Of a DNA stretch of 45,040 bases, positions 25,132 through 33,823 are shown piece by piece. Position numbers and translations under genes: made by a program. A model generated the notes under the pieces. It saw nothing but the letters and a program-made list of their open reading frames with translations. It was not told where the DNA came from and made no database searches. Source of the DNA: Loktanella sp. (GTDB taxonomy: Bacteria; Pseudomonadota; Alphaproteobacteria; Rhodobacterales; Rhodobacteraceae); the NCBI GenBank assembly GCA_024635625.1, contig JAGXIQ010000110.1, positions 1-45,040 on the forward strand. Direction: 5' to 3'. Positions within the stretch are counted from its first letter, which is position 1; the number at the start of each line of letters is the position of its first letter.

Positions 25132-26874
25132 ATGAACATTTTCGCCGAACTCCGCATCCTCGTCATCGACGCGCTTGCCGATATGGTGCGAGATGGCATT
25201 CTGCCAGAGGGCCTTTCGACTGACGCAGTCACGGTAGAGCCGCCGCGCGACGCCGGTCATGGCGACATGGCGACCAACGCTGCGATGGTGTTGGCCAAAC
25301 CTGCGCAGATGAAGCCCCGCGAAATCGCAGATGCGCTGGCCGCCCGCCTGACCGCCGACGACCGTGTCGCAAGCGCCGATATCGCTGGACCCGGCTTTTT
25401 GAACCTGCGGCTGTCCGATACTGTTTGGCAGGGATTGGTGGTCTCTGCCCTGACGGATCCAAATTATGGTCGCTCTACCATGGGCGCAAACCTGAAGACG
25501 CTCGTCGAATACGTCAGCGCCAACCCCACCGGTCCGTTGCATGTGGGTCATACGCGCGGCGCTGTCTTTGGCGATGCGCTGGCCAGCCTGTTGGACTACG
25601 CAGGGTTTGACGTGACGCGGGAATATTACATCAACGATGGCGGTGCACAGGTCGATGTCCTCGCGCGGTCTGTCTATTTGCGGTATCAAGAGGCACACGA
25701 CCTGTCCGTCGATTGGCCTGAAGGCACCTATCCCGGCGACTACCTGATTAATGTCGGCGAGGCGCTGAAGGCAAAAGTTGGCGAAGCCTATCTGAACCAG
25801 CCCGAAGACGTCTGGCTGGAGGATGTGCGGTTGTTCGCGACCGAGGCAATGATGGATCTGATCCGCAGCGACCTTGCCAAGCTGAACATCCAGATGGACA
25901 ATTTCTACTCGGAAAAGTCACTTTACGGCACAGGCAAGATCGAGAAGGCCATTGCACGCCTTGACGCTGCTGGCTTGATCTATCGCGGCACGCTAGAGCC
26001 GCCAAAAGGTAAGATGCCAGAAGACTGGGAACCGCGCGAGCAGACGTTGTTTAAGTCCACCGAACACGGTGACGACGTCGACCGGCCTGTGCAGAAATCC
26101 GATGGGGCGTGGACTTATTTCGCGCCTGACATCGCTTATCACTATGACAAGATCGAACGCGGCTACGATGCGCTGATTGATGTCTTTGGTGCTGATCATG
26201 GCGGTTACGTCAAGCGGATGAAGGCTGCCGTGTCTGCGCTATCCAACGGCCGTGTGCCGCTGGACGTCAAGCTGACGCAGCTTGTGAAGCTTTATAAGAA
26301 CGGCGAGCCGTTCAAGATGTCCAAGCGGGCAGGGACGTTTATCACCCTGTCGGACGTTGTCGACGAAGTAGGCCCTGATGTGACCCGGTTCCACATGCTG
26401 ACGCGCAAGAACGACGCACCGCTGGATTTTGACTTTGCCAAGGTGACCGAACAGTCCAAGGATAACCCGGTCTTTTATGTGCAATATGCCCATGCCCGCG
26501 TGAACTCTGTCCTGCGCAAAGCGCAAGAGGCGGGTGTCGACGTCTCCGACGCTACCTTGGCCGGCGCTGATCTGACCAAGCTGAACCACGCCGCCGAACT
26601 GGCCGTGGCCCGCAAAGTCGCCGAATGGCCGCGACTGATCGAGATTGCCGCCAAGGGCCACGAGCCGCACCGGATCGCGTTTTATCTCTATGATCTGGCG
26701 TCAGATCTGCACGGACTGTGGAACCGCGGAAACGAAGATACGAGCTTGCGTTTCATTCAGGATGGCGACAAAGCCACATCACAGGCCAAGATTGCCCTGA
26801 TTCGTGCCGTGCAGGTTGTGATCGCGGCAGGTCTGGGTATTCTTGGTGTCACACCGGCTGAAGAGATGCGCTAA
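25132..26874 (+). CDS. argS: Arginyl-tRNA synthetase
   Basis: A 580-residue class-I synthetase. The ArgS N-terminal domain covers about 1-110. Then come ANPTGPLHVGHTRGAVFGDA (the HIGH motif as HVGH, about 136-140), the insertion with YYINDGGAQVD, FGADHGGYVKRMKAA, and EPFKMSKRAGTFITL (KMSKS equivalent, about 395). The DALR anticodon-binding domain is C-terminal (YVQYAHARVNSVLRKAQEAG). MNIFAELRILV is the family start, so ATG 25132 is taken and not the upstream in-frame ATG 25096. It heads a plus-strand run continuing through the SPOR, nagZ, scpA and scpB genes. Confidence 0.96.
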   Translation: MNIFAELRILVIDALADMVRDGILPEGLSTDAVTVEPPRDAGHGDMATNAAMVLAKPAQMKPREIADALAARLTADDRVASADIAGPGFLNLRLSDTVWQGLVVSALTDPNYGRSTMGANLKTLVEYVSANPTGPLHVGHTRGAVFGDALASLLDYAGFDVTREYYINDGGAQVDVLARSVYLRYQEAHDLSVDWPEGTYPGDYLINVGEALKAKVGEAYLNQPEDVWLEDVRLFATEAMMDLIRSDLAKLNIQMDNFYSEKSLYGTGKIEKAIARLDAAGLIYRGTLEPPKGKMPEDWEPREQTLFKSTEHGDDVDRPVQKSDGAWTYFAPDIAYHYDKIERGYDALIDVFGADHGGYVKRMKAAVSALSNGRVPLDVKLTQLVKLYKNGEPFKMSKRAGTFITLSDVVDEVGPDVTRFHMLTRKNDAPLDFDFAKVTEQSKDNPVFYVQYAHARVNSVLRKAQEAGVDVSDATLAGADLTKLNHAAELAVARKVAEWPRLIEIAAKGHEPHRIAFYLYDLASDLHGLWNRGNEDTSLRFIQDGDKATSQAKIALIRAVQVVIAAGLGILGVTPAEEMR

Positions 26875-26936
26875 GCGTCCGGGTAAAGCCACAGGCAGTA
26901 GGCGGACCATAAGAGTCCGTGAAAAACGAGGCAGCG

Positions 26937-28001
26937 ATGGCAGTTTATGACGAGGTGAATGCACCGGGCCGTCTGGCAGACGTGGCCGGGCGCTATACGC
27001 AATATGCAGGGGCGGCTGTCAGCTTGTCACTCATGATCGGCGTGGCGTTCTGGGGCACCAAGACGATCCTGCGCGATGTCTCTGGCGTGCCGGTTGTGCG
27101 GGCTATGCAAGGCGATATGCGCGTGGCACCGGCAGAACCTGGTGGCGACGTGGCCGATCATCGTGGCCTTGCTGTGAATACCGTTGCCGCCGTGGGTGAA
27201 GCCGCGCCACCAGAAGATACGCTGACACTTGCCCCACGGATGCTGGAACTGGCCGAAGAAGATCTGGACACCGCACCGCTGGCCGAGGCGACACCGGACA
27301 GCCTTGATGTTGCCAGCGTTGCAGCCAATGCCACGCCCGCAGTCCCTACCGGCCCAATGAACGCAGACGACATTCTGGCGCTTGCCGACCAAATCTCTGC
27401 CGGGGTATCCCCGATGGAAGAGCTAGAGGACGAAGAGGTCGATAATCCGATCATGACCGTCGATGGCGCAGCTGTCGATGCGACTGAAATTGGCAATATC
27501 GACGCCGAAGACCCTATCGCAATGGCGCTGGCCGAGGCGATGAATTCCGACATTGTGGCCCCGGCTGCCACCGCCCCCGTCGGCGGAATGCGGTCTGTTA
27601 TCCGCCCAACTGCACGACCCCTACAGGCTATGCCGGCAGTCGCGACTGCCAGCGATTTGGTCCCGGCGGCTTTGACCGTAGCTGCGGTCACCCCCGCGGA
27701 CGCTGCGCCTGCTCTGCCGTCTGTCGCCGTACTGACGGACGATCTACCCGTCGGCACGAAACTGGTCCAATTGGGCGCCTTTCCAACGCCAGAGGCCGCT
27801 ATAGCTGAATGGGCTAAGCTGGAAAGCCGCTTTGGGGACGTAATGAACGGCAAGTCACAGGTCATTCAGCAGGCGTCGTCCGGTGGCGCAACATTCTATC
27901 GCCTGCGTGCCAGTGGTTTTGACGCGCTGGACGACGCGCGCCGGTTCTGCACCACACTGGACGCGGGCCGTGCCGCCTGCATTCCCGTCGTTATCCGGTA
28001 A
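26937..28001 (+). CDS. SPOR-domain membrane protein
   Basis: A 354-residue protein. A short cytoplasmic N-terminus precedes one transmembrane helix (YAGAAVSLSLMIGVAFWGTK). A long low-complexity, Ala/Pro/Asp/Glu-rich periplasmic linker (about 60-275) follows, and a SPOR domain forms the last 75 residues (GTKLVQLGAFPTPEAAIAEW). SPOR domains bind denuded septal peptidoglycan, so the protein probably localises to the division site. ATG 26937 has GAGG just upstream and is preferred to GTG 26919. The nagZ frame starts inside its 3' end. The order argS-SPOR-nagZ-scpAB is common in rhodobacters as far as I recall. Confidence 0.88.
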   Translation: MAVYDEVNAPGRLADVAGRYTQYAGAAVSLSLMIGVAFWGTKTILRDVSGVPVVRAMQGDMRVAPAEPGGDVADHRGLAVNTVAAVGEAAPPEDTLTLAPRMLELAEEDLDTAPLAEATPDSLDVASVAANATPAVPTGPMNADDILALADQISAGVSPMEELEDEEVDNPIMTVDGAAVDATEIGNIDAEDPIAMALAEAMNSDIVAPAATAPVGGMRSVIRPTARPLQAMPAVATASDLVPAALTVAAVTPADAAPALPSVAVLTDDLPVGTKLVQLGAFPTPEAAIAEWAKLESRFGDVMNGKSQVIQQASSGGATFYRLRASGFDALDDARRFCTTLDAGRAACIPVVIR

Positions 28002-28980
28002 TGCCGCAATCTTTGGCCTATCCGGTCTGCATCTGACGCAGGCCGAGGCTACATTTTTTCGCACCACCGATCCATGGGGTTTTATCCTATTTGCCCGTAA
28101 CGTGGACAGCCCGGATCAGTTGCGCGCGTTGACCGCAGACTTGCGCGACGCTGTGGGTCGTGACGCGCCAATCTTGATTGACCAAGAGGGTGGCAGGGTC
28201 CAACGGATGCGGAGTCCGCATTGGCGGGAATATCTGCCTGCGCTTGATCAGATGGCGCGCGCCACGGACCCGGTACGCGCCCATTGGTTGCGCAACCGCC
28301 TGATCGCGGCCGAGCTGCAAGACGTCGGCATCGACGTAAACTGCGCACCCCTCGCCGATCTGGTAGAGGCGCAGACACACGCTGTTTTGCGCAACCGCCT
28401 ATACGGTGAAACCGTACCCATGGTGATTGAAGCGGCTCGGGTCTGCGCTGATGCCTTTGTGGCCGGCGGCGTGCTGCCGATTTTAAAGCATATCCCCGGT
28501 TACGGTCGCGCTGCTGTCGACAGTCATATGAGCTTGCCGACGGTCAATGTCTCGCGTGAGGAACTGATCGCTCGTGATTTTGCACCATTCAAGGCGTTGA
28601 ACGACATTCGGATGGGTATGACGGCGCACATCGTCTTTTCCGCCATCGACCCAAATGCACCTGCCACGACGTCTAAAACGATGATGCAAGTGATCCGCGA
28701 CGATATCGGGTTTGGCGGATTGATCATGACAGACGATATTCGGATGGACGCACTCAGCGGCACCTCTGCCGCGCGTGCTGCCGCCGCGATTGCCGCTGGC
28801 TGTGATGTCGTGCTGCACTGCAATGGCGATTTGGACGAAATGCCCGCGGTTGCCGATGCCTGCGGCGAGATGACGTTAGTGGCGCAAGCCCGCGCGCTGC
28901 ATGCGCTGGCCGAACGTGCTGCCCCCCAACCGATTGACATTCCTGCCGCTGTTGCCGAACTTGGGACGCTCGTCGCTTAG
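27970..28980 (+). CDS. nagZ: Beta-N-acetylhexosaminidase, GH3 (peptidoglycan recycling)
   Basis: A GH3 NagZ-type enzyme of about 336 residues that removes N-acetylglucosamine from cytoplasmic muropeptides. Recognised blocks are WGFILFARNVDSPDQLRALT, LIDQEGGRVQRMRSPHW, LPILKHIPGYGRAAVDSH (the His of the DSH loop is the expected general acid/base) and GLIMTDDIRMDAL (nucleophile Asp). The usual KHFPGHG is KHIPGYG here. The start is uncertain: no in-frame ATG exists near 28001, so I propose GTG 27970, overlapping the SPOR gene by 32 bases. The frame stays open back to GTG 27883. Confidence 0.9.
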   Translation: MPPAFPSLSGNAAIFGLSGLHLTQAEATFFRTTDPWGFILFARNVDSPDQLRALTADLRDAVGRDAPILIDQEGGRVQRMRSPHWREYLPALDQMARATDPVRAHWLRNRLIAAELQDVGIDVNCAPLADLVEAQTHAVLRNRLYGETVPMVIEAARVCADAFVAGGVLPILKHIPGYGRAAVDSHMSLPTVNVSREELIARDFAPFKALNDIRMGMTAHIVFSAIDPNAPATTSKTMMQVIRDDIGFGGLIMTDDIRMDALSGTSAARAAAAIAAGCDVVLHCNGDLDEMPAVADACGEMTLVAQARALHALAERAAPQPIDIPAAVAELGTLVA

Positions 28981-28994
28981 GGGCTGCGCAACTG

Positions 28995-29789
28995 ATGGCA
29001 CAGGATACCTACGATACAGCGGATACCAGCGTTGCCGCCCGAATTGCGGCCGAGGCGCTGATCGTTGACGTCGGTGCGTTCGAAGGGCCTCTTGACCTGC
29101 TTTTGTCCTTGTCTCGCACCCAAAAAGTTGATCTTCGCAAGATTTCAATCCTAGAACTTGCGCGGCAATATTTGGCTTTTGTCGAACAAGCCAAGGCGCT
29201 GCGTCTTGAACTGGCCGCTGACTACCTCGTCATGGCGGCTTGGCTTGCTTTTTTGAAATCTCGTCTGCTGCTGCCGCCGGACCCAGATGACGAAGGGCCG
29301 TCTGGCGAGGAATTGGCCGCGCACCTTGCTTTCCAACTCGAACGACTTGAAGCGATGCGCAACGTCGCCGCACGCTTAATGGCGCGCGACCAACTGGGCC
29401 GTGACATCTTTGCCCGTGGCATTACCGAGGACGTAACCCGTGTGCGTCGCGTGACCTATACCGCAACGCTGCTGGACCTGATGCAAGGCTATGCCCGCAT
29501 TCGCACCCGCGATGATTTTCGCCCCTTCGTCATGGACCGTGAAAACTTGATGACGATGGAACAGGCGCTGGACCGTATGCGCCATCTGATTGGCTTTGCC
29601 GGCGAATGGACAGACATCGTCAGCTACTTGCCACCAGAATGGGACCACGATCCGGTCCGCCGTCGGACCGCGACCGCTGCGCATTTTGCGGCGTCGCTGG
29701 AGCTTGCCAAGGAAGGCAAAATCGAGATCCGTCAGGGCGAAACTTTTTCCCCGATCCATATTCGAAAACGAGCGCCCCGCGATGTCTGA
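28995..29789 (+). CDS. scpA: Segregation and condensation protein A
   Basis: A 264-residue kleisin subunit of the Smc-ScpAB condensin. The N-terminal Smc-neck-binding region is clear (VGAFEGPLDLLLSLSRTQKV, then ISILELARQYLAFVEQAKAL and YLVMAAWLAFLKSRLLLPP). An acidic linker follows, and a C-terminal winged-helix part ends with SLELAKEGKIEIRQGETFSP. Length matches the family. It lies 14 bases after nagZ and overlaps scpB by eight bases, as in most genomes with this pair. Confidence 0.95.
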   Translation: MAQDTYDTADTSVAARIAAEALIVDVGAFEGPLDLLLSLSRTQKVDLRKISILELARQYLAFVEQAKALRLELAADYLVMAAWLAFLKSRLLLPPDPDDEGPSGEELAAHLAFQLERLEAMRNVAARLMARDQLGRDIFARGITEDVTRVRRVTYTATLLDLMQGYARIRTRDDFRPFVMDRENLMTMEQALDRMRHLIGFAGEWTDIVSYLPPEWDHDPVRRRTATAAHFAASLELAKEGKIEIRQGETFSPIHIRKRAPRDV

Positions 29790-30408
29790 ACCCCGTGACA
29801 GCCTGTTCGAAGCACCGCCCATGGCCGATCAAGAGCGTATGGTAGAGGCGATCCTTTTTGCCACCGCTGATCCTGTGACCGTGCCGCAACTGGCAGGCCG
29901 GATGCCCCACGGCTGTGACCCTGCAACCGCGCTGGCACGTGTACGCATCCATTACGAAGGTCGCGGCGTGACCCTGCAACGTATCGGCGACGCTTGGGCC
30001 TTTCGGACTGCCCCGGATCTTGGTTTTCTGATGCAGCACGAGGTTGTCGAGACGCGCAAGCTGTCCCGCGCCGCCATCGAAACGCTGGCCATTGTCGCCT
30101 ATCATCAACCAGCCACCCGCGCCGAGATTGAGGAGATCAGGGGTGTGTCGGTCAGCAGGGGCACATTGGATCAACTCATAGAACTGGATTGGATCAGGCT
30201 AGGGCGCAGGCGGATGTCGCCAGGGCGTCCTGTGACCTTTATCGTGACCCGGCATTTTCTTGATCACTTCGGCCTCGAATCGGCACGTGATCTACCGGGC
30301 TTGAAGGAACTGCGCGCTGCTGGCCTGCTTGATAGCCGTCCGCCCCCGGGTACAGAGGACGAAGAGGCTGAAGCGACTCAGGACGACTTGTTCGAAGACG
30401 ACGCCTAA
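29782..30408 (+). CDS. scpB: Segregation and condensation protein B
   Basis: A 208-residue partner of ScpA with two winged-helix domains. The first carries QERMVEAILFATADPVTVPQ and VRIHYEGRGVTLQRIGDAWA; the second carries RKLSRAAIETLAIVAYHQPA, TRAEIEEIRGVSVSRGTLDQ and GRRRMSPGRPVTF. The C-terminus is a short acidic tail (EDEEAEATQDDLFEDDA). The start at ATG 29782 lies inside the scpA 3' end. The open frame before it belongs to a shadow of scpA. Confidence 0.95.
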   Translation: MSEPRDSLFEAPPMADQERMVEAILFATADPVTVPQLAGRMPHGCDPATALARVRIHYEGRGVTLQRIGDAWAFRTAPDLGFLMQHEVVETRKLSRAAIETLAIVAYHQPATRAEIEEIRGVSVSRGTLDQLIELDWIRLGRRRMSPGRPVTFIVTRHFLDHFGLESARDLPGLKELRAAGLLDSRPPPGTEDEEAEATQDDLFEDDA

Positions 30409-30459
30409 ACAAATATACAATATTTTGGACGGTTTTCAGAGCTTGAATGCCCCGAGGCT

Positions 30460-31548
30460 CTACGTTTTTGCGAAGTGCTTCGAAAGTTGGAGGCCCTGAC
30501 CTTGGTAGTTCGATGCAATGCCAGCGCCATACAGCGCCTCTGGATGCGCTGACATATGCTCGTAGACCAAACGACCGACGATCTGGCCATGCTCTAGTAC
30601 AAATGGCGCTTCGTGGCAGCGTACTTCTAAAACGCCGCGCGAACCGGTCCCGCCTGCGGCGGCCCATCCGAAACCTGGATCAAAGAAACCTGCGTAATGC
30701 ACGCGGAATTCACCGACCATGGCCAGATAAGGGGCCATTTCGGCCGCCTGCATCGGGGGAATCGCGATTTGTTCACGGCTGACAAGGATATAAAACGCGC
30801 CTGGGTCGAGGATGATCCACCCGGTCGTCGTGTGGACCTCTTCCCAATAGTCGGTGGGGGCATAGTGCCGCAACTTTGACAGATCAACGACACCGGTGTG
30901 TGGCTTGGCGCGATACCCGATTAGACTGCCGCTGGCCGGTCGTAAGTCGACTGAAAAACCCAGACCGTCTGAAATCACCGGTGTGGTATTCACGATAGGC
31001 GTTTGATTGTGCAGGGCCAGCAAGTCCGCATCGGACATCAAAGTTTGACCTTGGCGAAAGATGATCTGATTTAACATTTGACCCGCCTGCGCCACGACCG
31101 AGAAACTGCGTGGGCAAATCTCGACATACAGCGGACCGGAATAGCCTGCGGGCACGCGGTCAAATGCTTCGCCGCGGTCGGTGATGATCCGCGTAAGCAG
31201 GTCAAGCCGCCCGATCGACGACTTTGCACTTGCCGCCGCTGTCATGCCGGAGGGCAGGGCCAGTGCCTCGCACAGGGGAACGACGTAGACGCAGCCTTTT
31301 TCCAAGACAGCGCCACCGGTCAGCGGAACCGTGTGCATGGTGAATTCAGCCAGACGATCTGCAACGGTCCGGCTTGATCCGGTCAGAAACGACGCCCGAA
31401 CCCTGTAGGCCACGTTACCCAATCGCAGGTCAAGGGATGCCGGCTGCACCTGACCGGACGTGAATGGCATATCCGCTGTAATTGCACCTGACGCAATCAA
31501 TTGCGCGATCTGGTGATCCGCCAGTACGCCTGTGGCAAAGTTTGTCAT
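30460..31548 (-). CDS. 2'-deoxycytidine 5'-triphosphate deaminase (long alphaproteobacterial form)
   Basis: A 362-residue protein with two dUTPase/Dcd-like beta-barrels in tandem, against about 190 residues for E. coli Dcd. The first half holds VQPASLDLRLGNVAYRVRAS, PSGMTAAASAKSSIGRLDLL and GPLYVEICPRSFSVVAQAGQ; the second holds GWIILDPGAFYILVSREQIA and EFRVHYAGFFDPGFGWA. The SSxGR block is the nucleotide-binding motif of the Dcd family. The enzyme makes dUTP from dCTP for thymidylate synthesis. It is preceded on the same strand by tRNA-Pro and converges with scpB. Confidence 0.9.
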   Translation of the reverse strand: MTNFATGVLADHQIAQLIASGAITADMPFTSGQVQPASLDLRLGNVAYRVRASFLTGSSRTVADRLAEFTMHTVPLTGGAVLEKGCVYVVPLCEALALPSGMTAAASAKSSIGRLDLLTRIITDRGEAFDRVPAGYSGPLYVEICPRSFSVVAQAGQMLNQIIFRQGQTLMSDADLLALHNQTPIVNTTPVISDGLGFSVDLRPASGSLIGYRAKPHTGVVDLSKLRHYAPTDYWEEVHTTTGWIILDPGAFYILVSREQIAIPPMQAAEMAPYLAMVGEFRVHYAGFFDPGFGWAAAGGTGSRGVLEVRCHEAPFVLEHGQIVGRLVYEHMSAHPEALYGAGIASNYQGQGLQLSKHFAKT

Positions 31549-31611
31549 GCGTCATCCCCTTGCGTCAAATAGCAAAACGCCCGCGACCCAAGGGCCAGCG
31601 GGCGATTTGTT

Positions 31612-31688
31612 TGGTCGGGCTAGCAGGACTCGAACCTGCGACCTTCCGTCCCCCAGACGGACGCGCTACCAGGCTGCGCTATAGCCCG
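31612..31688 (-). tRNA. tRNA-Pro (anticodon GGG)
   Basis: The minus strand folds as a tRNA. The acceptor stem is CGGGCTA/TAGCCCG, the D arm contains GCGCAGCCTGGTAGCGC, and the anticodon stem TCCGT/ACGGA surrounds the loop CTGGGGG with anticodon GGG. The T arm is GCAGGTTCGAATCCTGC. The 3' CCA is encoded in the DNA (31612-31614). The C1-G72 pair and the D-arm sequence are typical of bacterial tRNA-Pro. It sits between merR and the dCTP deaminase gene, all on the same strand. Confidence 0.95.
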
Positions 31689-31755
31689 ACTGAGGGCTGT
31701 TTACTCGATATGCCGCAGAGGGCAAGGCCCGAAATGCGCTGGGGTCGCGGTATTT

Positions 31756-32445
31756 TTAGCGAGCGGTCATTCGCGTGTGTGCTTGCCGCAGGCGGTCCAC
31801 GATTGGTCGCAGGCTTTGCGCCTGTGCCATCAGGGTGCCCCGGTCCGTCATCGCTAATTCACCCAGCAAGCGCGGCCCTGTTATGGGGCGCGGTGCGGGA
31901 TCTGGTGGCAGATCGGGAACATGTTTCCGCGTTGTAACCTCGGACGCCGCTGGCAACAGGTCGGCCTGAACCGGTTCGGTCGTGACGGTATGCGTAGCAC
32001 GGGGCAGGGTGACGATATTGTCGTTCTGCGTGTCTGGCTCTGGCTCTGCCTGCGGACCTGGCATGGTATCAGGTGTATGATGAACGGCCGTAGTGTCCTG
32101 ATCAGGCAGCAGCGGCGATTCCGGTACGGGTTCGGCGACAGCGTCTACCGTATCGGTGGCGTCTGCATCCTGAAGATATATAGCGAGGCTCATCACCGAC
32201 TTTATGCCCTGCTCGCGCAATATCTTTTGGGCACCCTTGATGGTCATACCCTGATCGTGAAGCAGTACTTTGATTCCGCCTAGAAGGGCCATGTCATCAG
32301 GACGGTAGTACCGACGCCCGCCCGCCCGTTTGACCGGTTTGACTTGGGCGAACTTACTTTCCCAGAACCGCAGCACGTGCGCTGGCGTTTCCAGCTGTTC
32401 AGCCACTTCGGAAATCGTGCGAAAGGCGTCTGGGGCCTTGGCCAA
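31756..32445 (-). CDS. MerR-family transcriptional regulator
   Basis: A 229-residue regulator. A MerR winged-helix domain occupies residues 8-80 ([40 protein letters not shown] and a helix [15 protein letters not shown]). Then comes a long, probably disordered, acidic Pro-rich segment, and a short helical end ([20 protein letters not shown]). No effector-binding cysteines are evident. Its place right after ihfA (11-base gap) in the plsX-fabH-ihfA cluster is a standard alphaproteobacterial arrangement; the target genes are unknown. Confidence 0.9.
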   Translation of the reverse strand: MAKAPDAFRTISEVAEQLETPAHVLRFWESKFAQVKPVKRAGGRRYYRPDDMALLGGIKVLLHDQGMTIKGAQKILREQGIKSVMSLAIYLQDADATDTVDAVAEPVPESPLLPDQDTTAVHHTPDTMPGPQAEPEPDTQNDNIVTLPRATHTVTTEPVQADLLPAASEVTTRKHVPDLPPDPAPRPITGPRLLGELAMTDRGTLMAQAQSLRPIVDRLRQAHTRMTAR

Positions 32446-32456
32446 TGAGTCGTCCC

Positions 32457-32759
32457 TTATGTCTTGTTGCCCGCTGCAACCTTATCCTTCATCAGGTGGC
32501 TGGGGCGGAAGGTCAGCACCCGACGTGGGTGGATCGGCACTTCTTCGCCAGTCTTTGGGTTGCGGCCGACGCGGGCAGCTTTGTCGCGGATCGAAAACGT
32601 CCCGAAAGAGCTGACTTTGACCGACTCACCGCTGACGAGTGCGTCGGAAATATGTTGAAGCACACTTTCAACCAGATCCGCGCTTTCGTTGCGCGATAGG
32701 CCTACTTGTGTATGAACGGCGTCGGACAAGTCCATGCGCGTCAGCGTTTTGTCAGTCAT
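32457..32759 (-). CDS. ihfA: Integration host factor subunit alpha
   Basis: A 100-residue HU/IHF-family DNA-bending protein, forming a heterodimer with IHF-beta. It shows the dimer helices ([20 protein letters not shown]), the [11 protein letters not shown] strand, the beta-arm block [20 protein letters not shown] with the intercalating Pro, and a C-terminal SHLMKDK helix. It starts at ATG 32759 ([11 protein letters not shown]). It lies 92 bases after fabH, in a gap that carries a CAAGCGCTTG palindrome, and 11 bases before merR. Confidence 0.94.
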   Translation of the reverse strand: MTDKTLTRMDLSDAVHTQVGLSRNESADLVESVLQHISDALVSGESVKVSSFGTFSIRDKAARVGRNPKTGEEVPIHPRRVLTFRPSHLMKDKVAAGNKT

Positions 32760-32851
32760 ATCATCCCCCAAGATTTCGTGAACCTTACGTGAGCGACAAA
32801 TTGAAAGTCAATAACAAGCGCTTGCAAGAGTTTCTTCTTTAGGTTGATTAA

Positions 32852-33823
32852 TTACCAGCGCAACACCACGGCACCCCATGCAAGGCCACCGCCGATTGCT
32901 TCGGTTACCAGCAGATCGCCACGTTTGATTTGCCCGCGATCACGACCCACTGACAGCGCCAGAGGGATCGATGCGGCAGAGGTATTGCCGTGGTCTTGAA
33001 CGGTCACGACCACACGGTCCATGCCGACGCCAAGTTTTTTTGCAGTGGATTGTATGATGCGGATATTCGCCTGATGCGGGACAACCCAATCGACGTCGTC
33101 AGGGGTAAGGCCCGCCTTATGCAGCGCCGTATCGGCGGTCGTGGCAAGCTTTTCGACGGCGTGGCGAAACACTTCTTTGCCTTCCATCCGCAGTTTACCA
33201 GTGTTTTGTGTGGCTACTCCGCCATCCACGTACAGCAAATCGCGATAGCGACCATCAGAATTCAGGTCGGTCGAAAGGATGCCGCGGTCGGCTGACGTGC
33301 CCGTTCCTTCTTCTGCGGCCAACACTATCGCACCAGCCCCATCGCCGAATAATACGCAGGTGCTACGGTCGGTCCAATCCATGATCCGACTGAAGGTTTC
33401 CGCGCCTATCACCAACACGCGTTCCGCTTGGCCTGACATGATTAGCGCATTGGCATTCGCCAGCGCGTAGACAAAACCTGCGCACACGGCCTGTACGTCA
33501 AAGGCATAGCCAGTTGTATTGCCAATCGCTTCCTGCACCATCGTTGCTGCCGACGGAAAAGTCATGTCGGAGGTCGAAGTTGCAAGAATAATTGCGTCGA
33601 TTTGTGATCCGTCGATACCCGCGTCCGCAAGTGCCGCCTTCGCTGCCCGAATCGCTAGGTCAGAGGTGGTTTGACCCTCTGCTGCGAAATGGCGCCGTTC
33701 AATTCCAGATCGGCTTTTGATCCACTCGTCAGAAGTGTCCAAAGATTCGGTGAACCAGGCATTGGGAACAATGCGATCTGGGAGGTAGTGGCCTGCTCCT
33801 TGCACAACGGCGCGTCGGGTCAT
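32852..33823 (-). CDS. fabH: Beta-ketoacyl-ACP synthase III
   Basis: A 323-residue condensing enzyme that starts fatty-acid synthesis by joining acetyl-CoA to malonyl-ACP. The catalytic triad is visible: Cys114 in VQAVCAGFVYA, His in WVVPHQANIRII and Asn in VQDHGNTSAAS. The FabH-type start (AVVQGAGHYLPDRIVPN) and the length match the family. It overlaps plsX by four bases (ATGA), so the two are translationally coupled. Confidence 0.96.
   Translation of the reverse strand: MTRRAVVQGAGHYLPDRIVPNAWFTESLDTSDEWIKSRSGIERRHFAAEGQTTSDLAIRAAKAALADAGIDGSQIDAIILATSTSDMTFPSAATMVQEAIGNTTGYAFDVQAVCAGFVYALANANALIMSGQAERVLVIGAETFSRIMDWTDRSTCVLFGDGAGAIVLAAEEGTGTSADRGILSTDLNSDGRYRDLLYVDGGVATQNTGKLRMEGKEVFRHAVEKLATTADTALHKAGLTPDDVDWVVPHQANIRIIQSTAKKLGVGMDRVVVTVQDHGNTSAASIPLALSVGRDRGQIKRGDLLVTEAIGGGLAWGAVVLRW

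Noticed and set aside
26937..28001. The Ala/Pro/Glu-rich central part of the SPOR protein as a tandem repeat
   Set aside because: It is low complexity without a regular unit at DNA or protein level.
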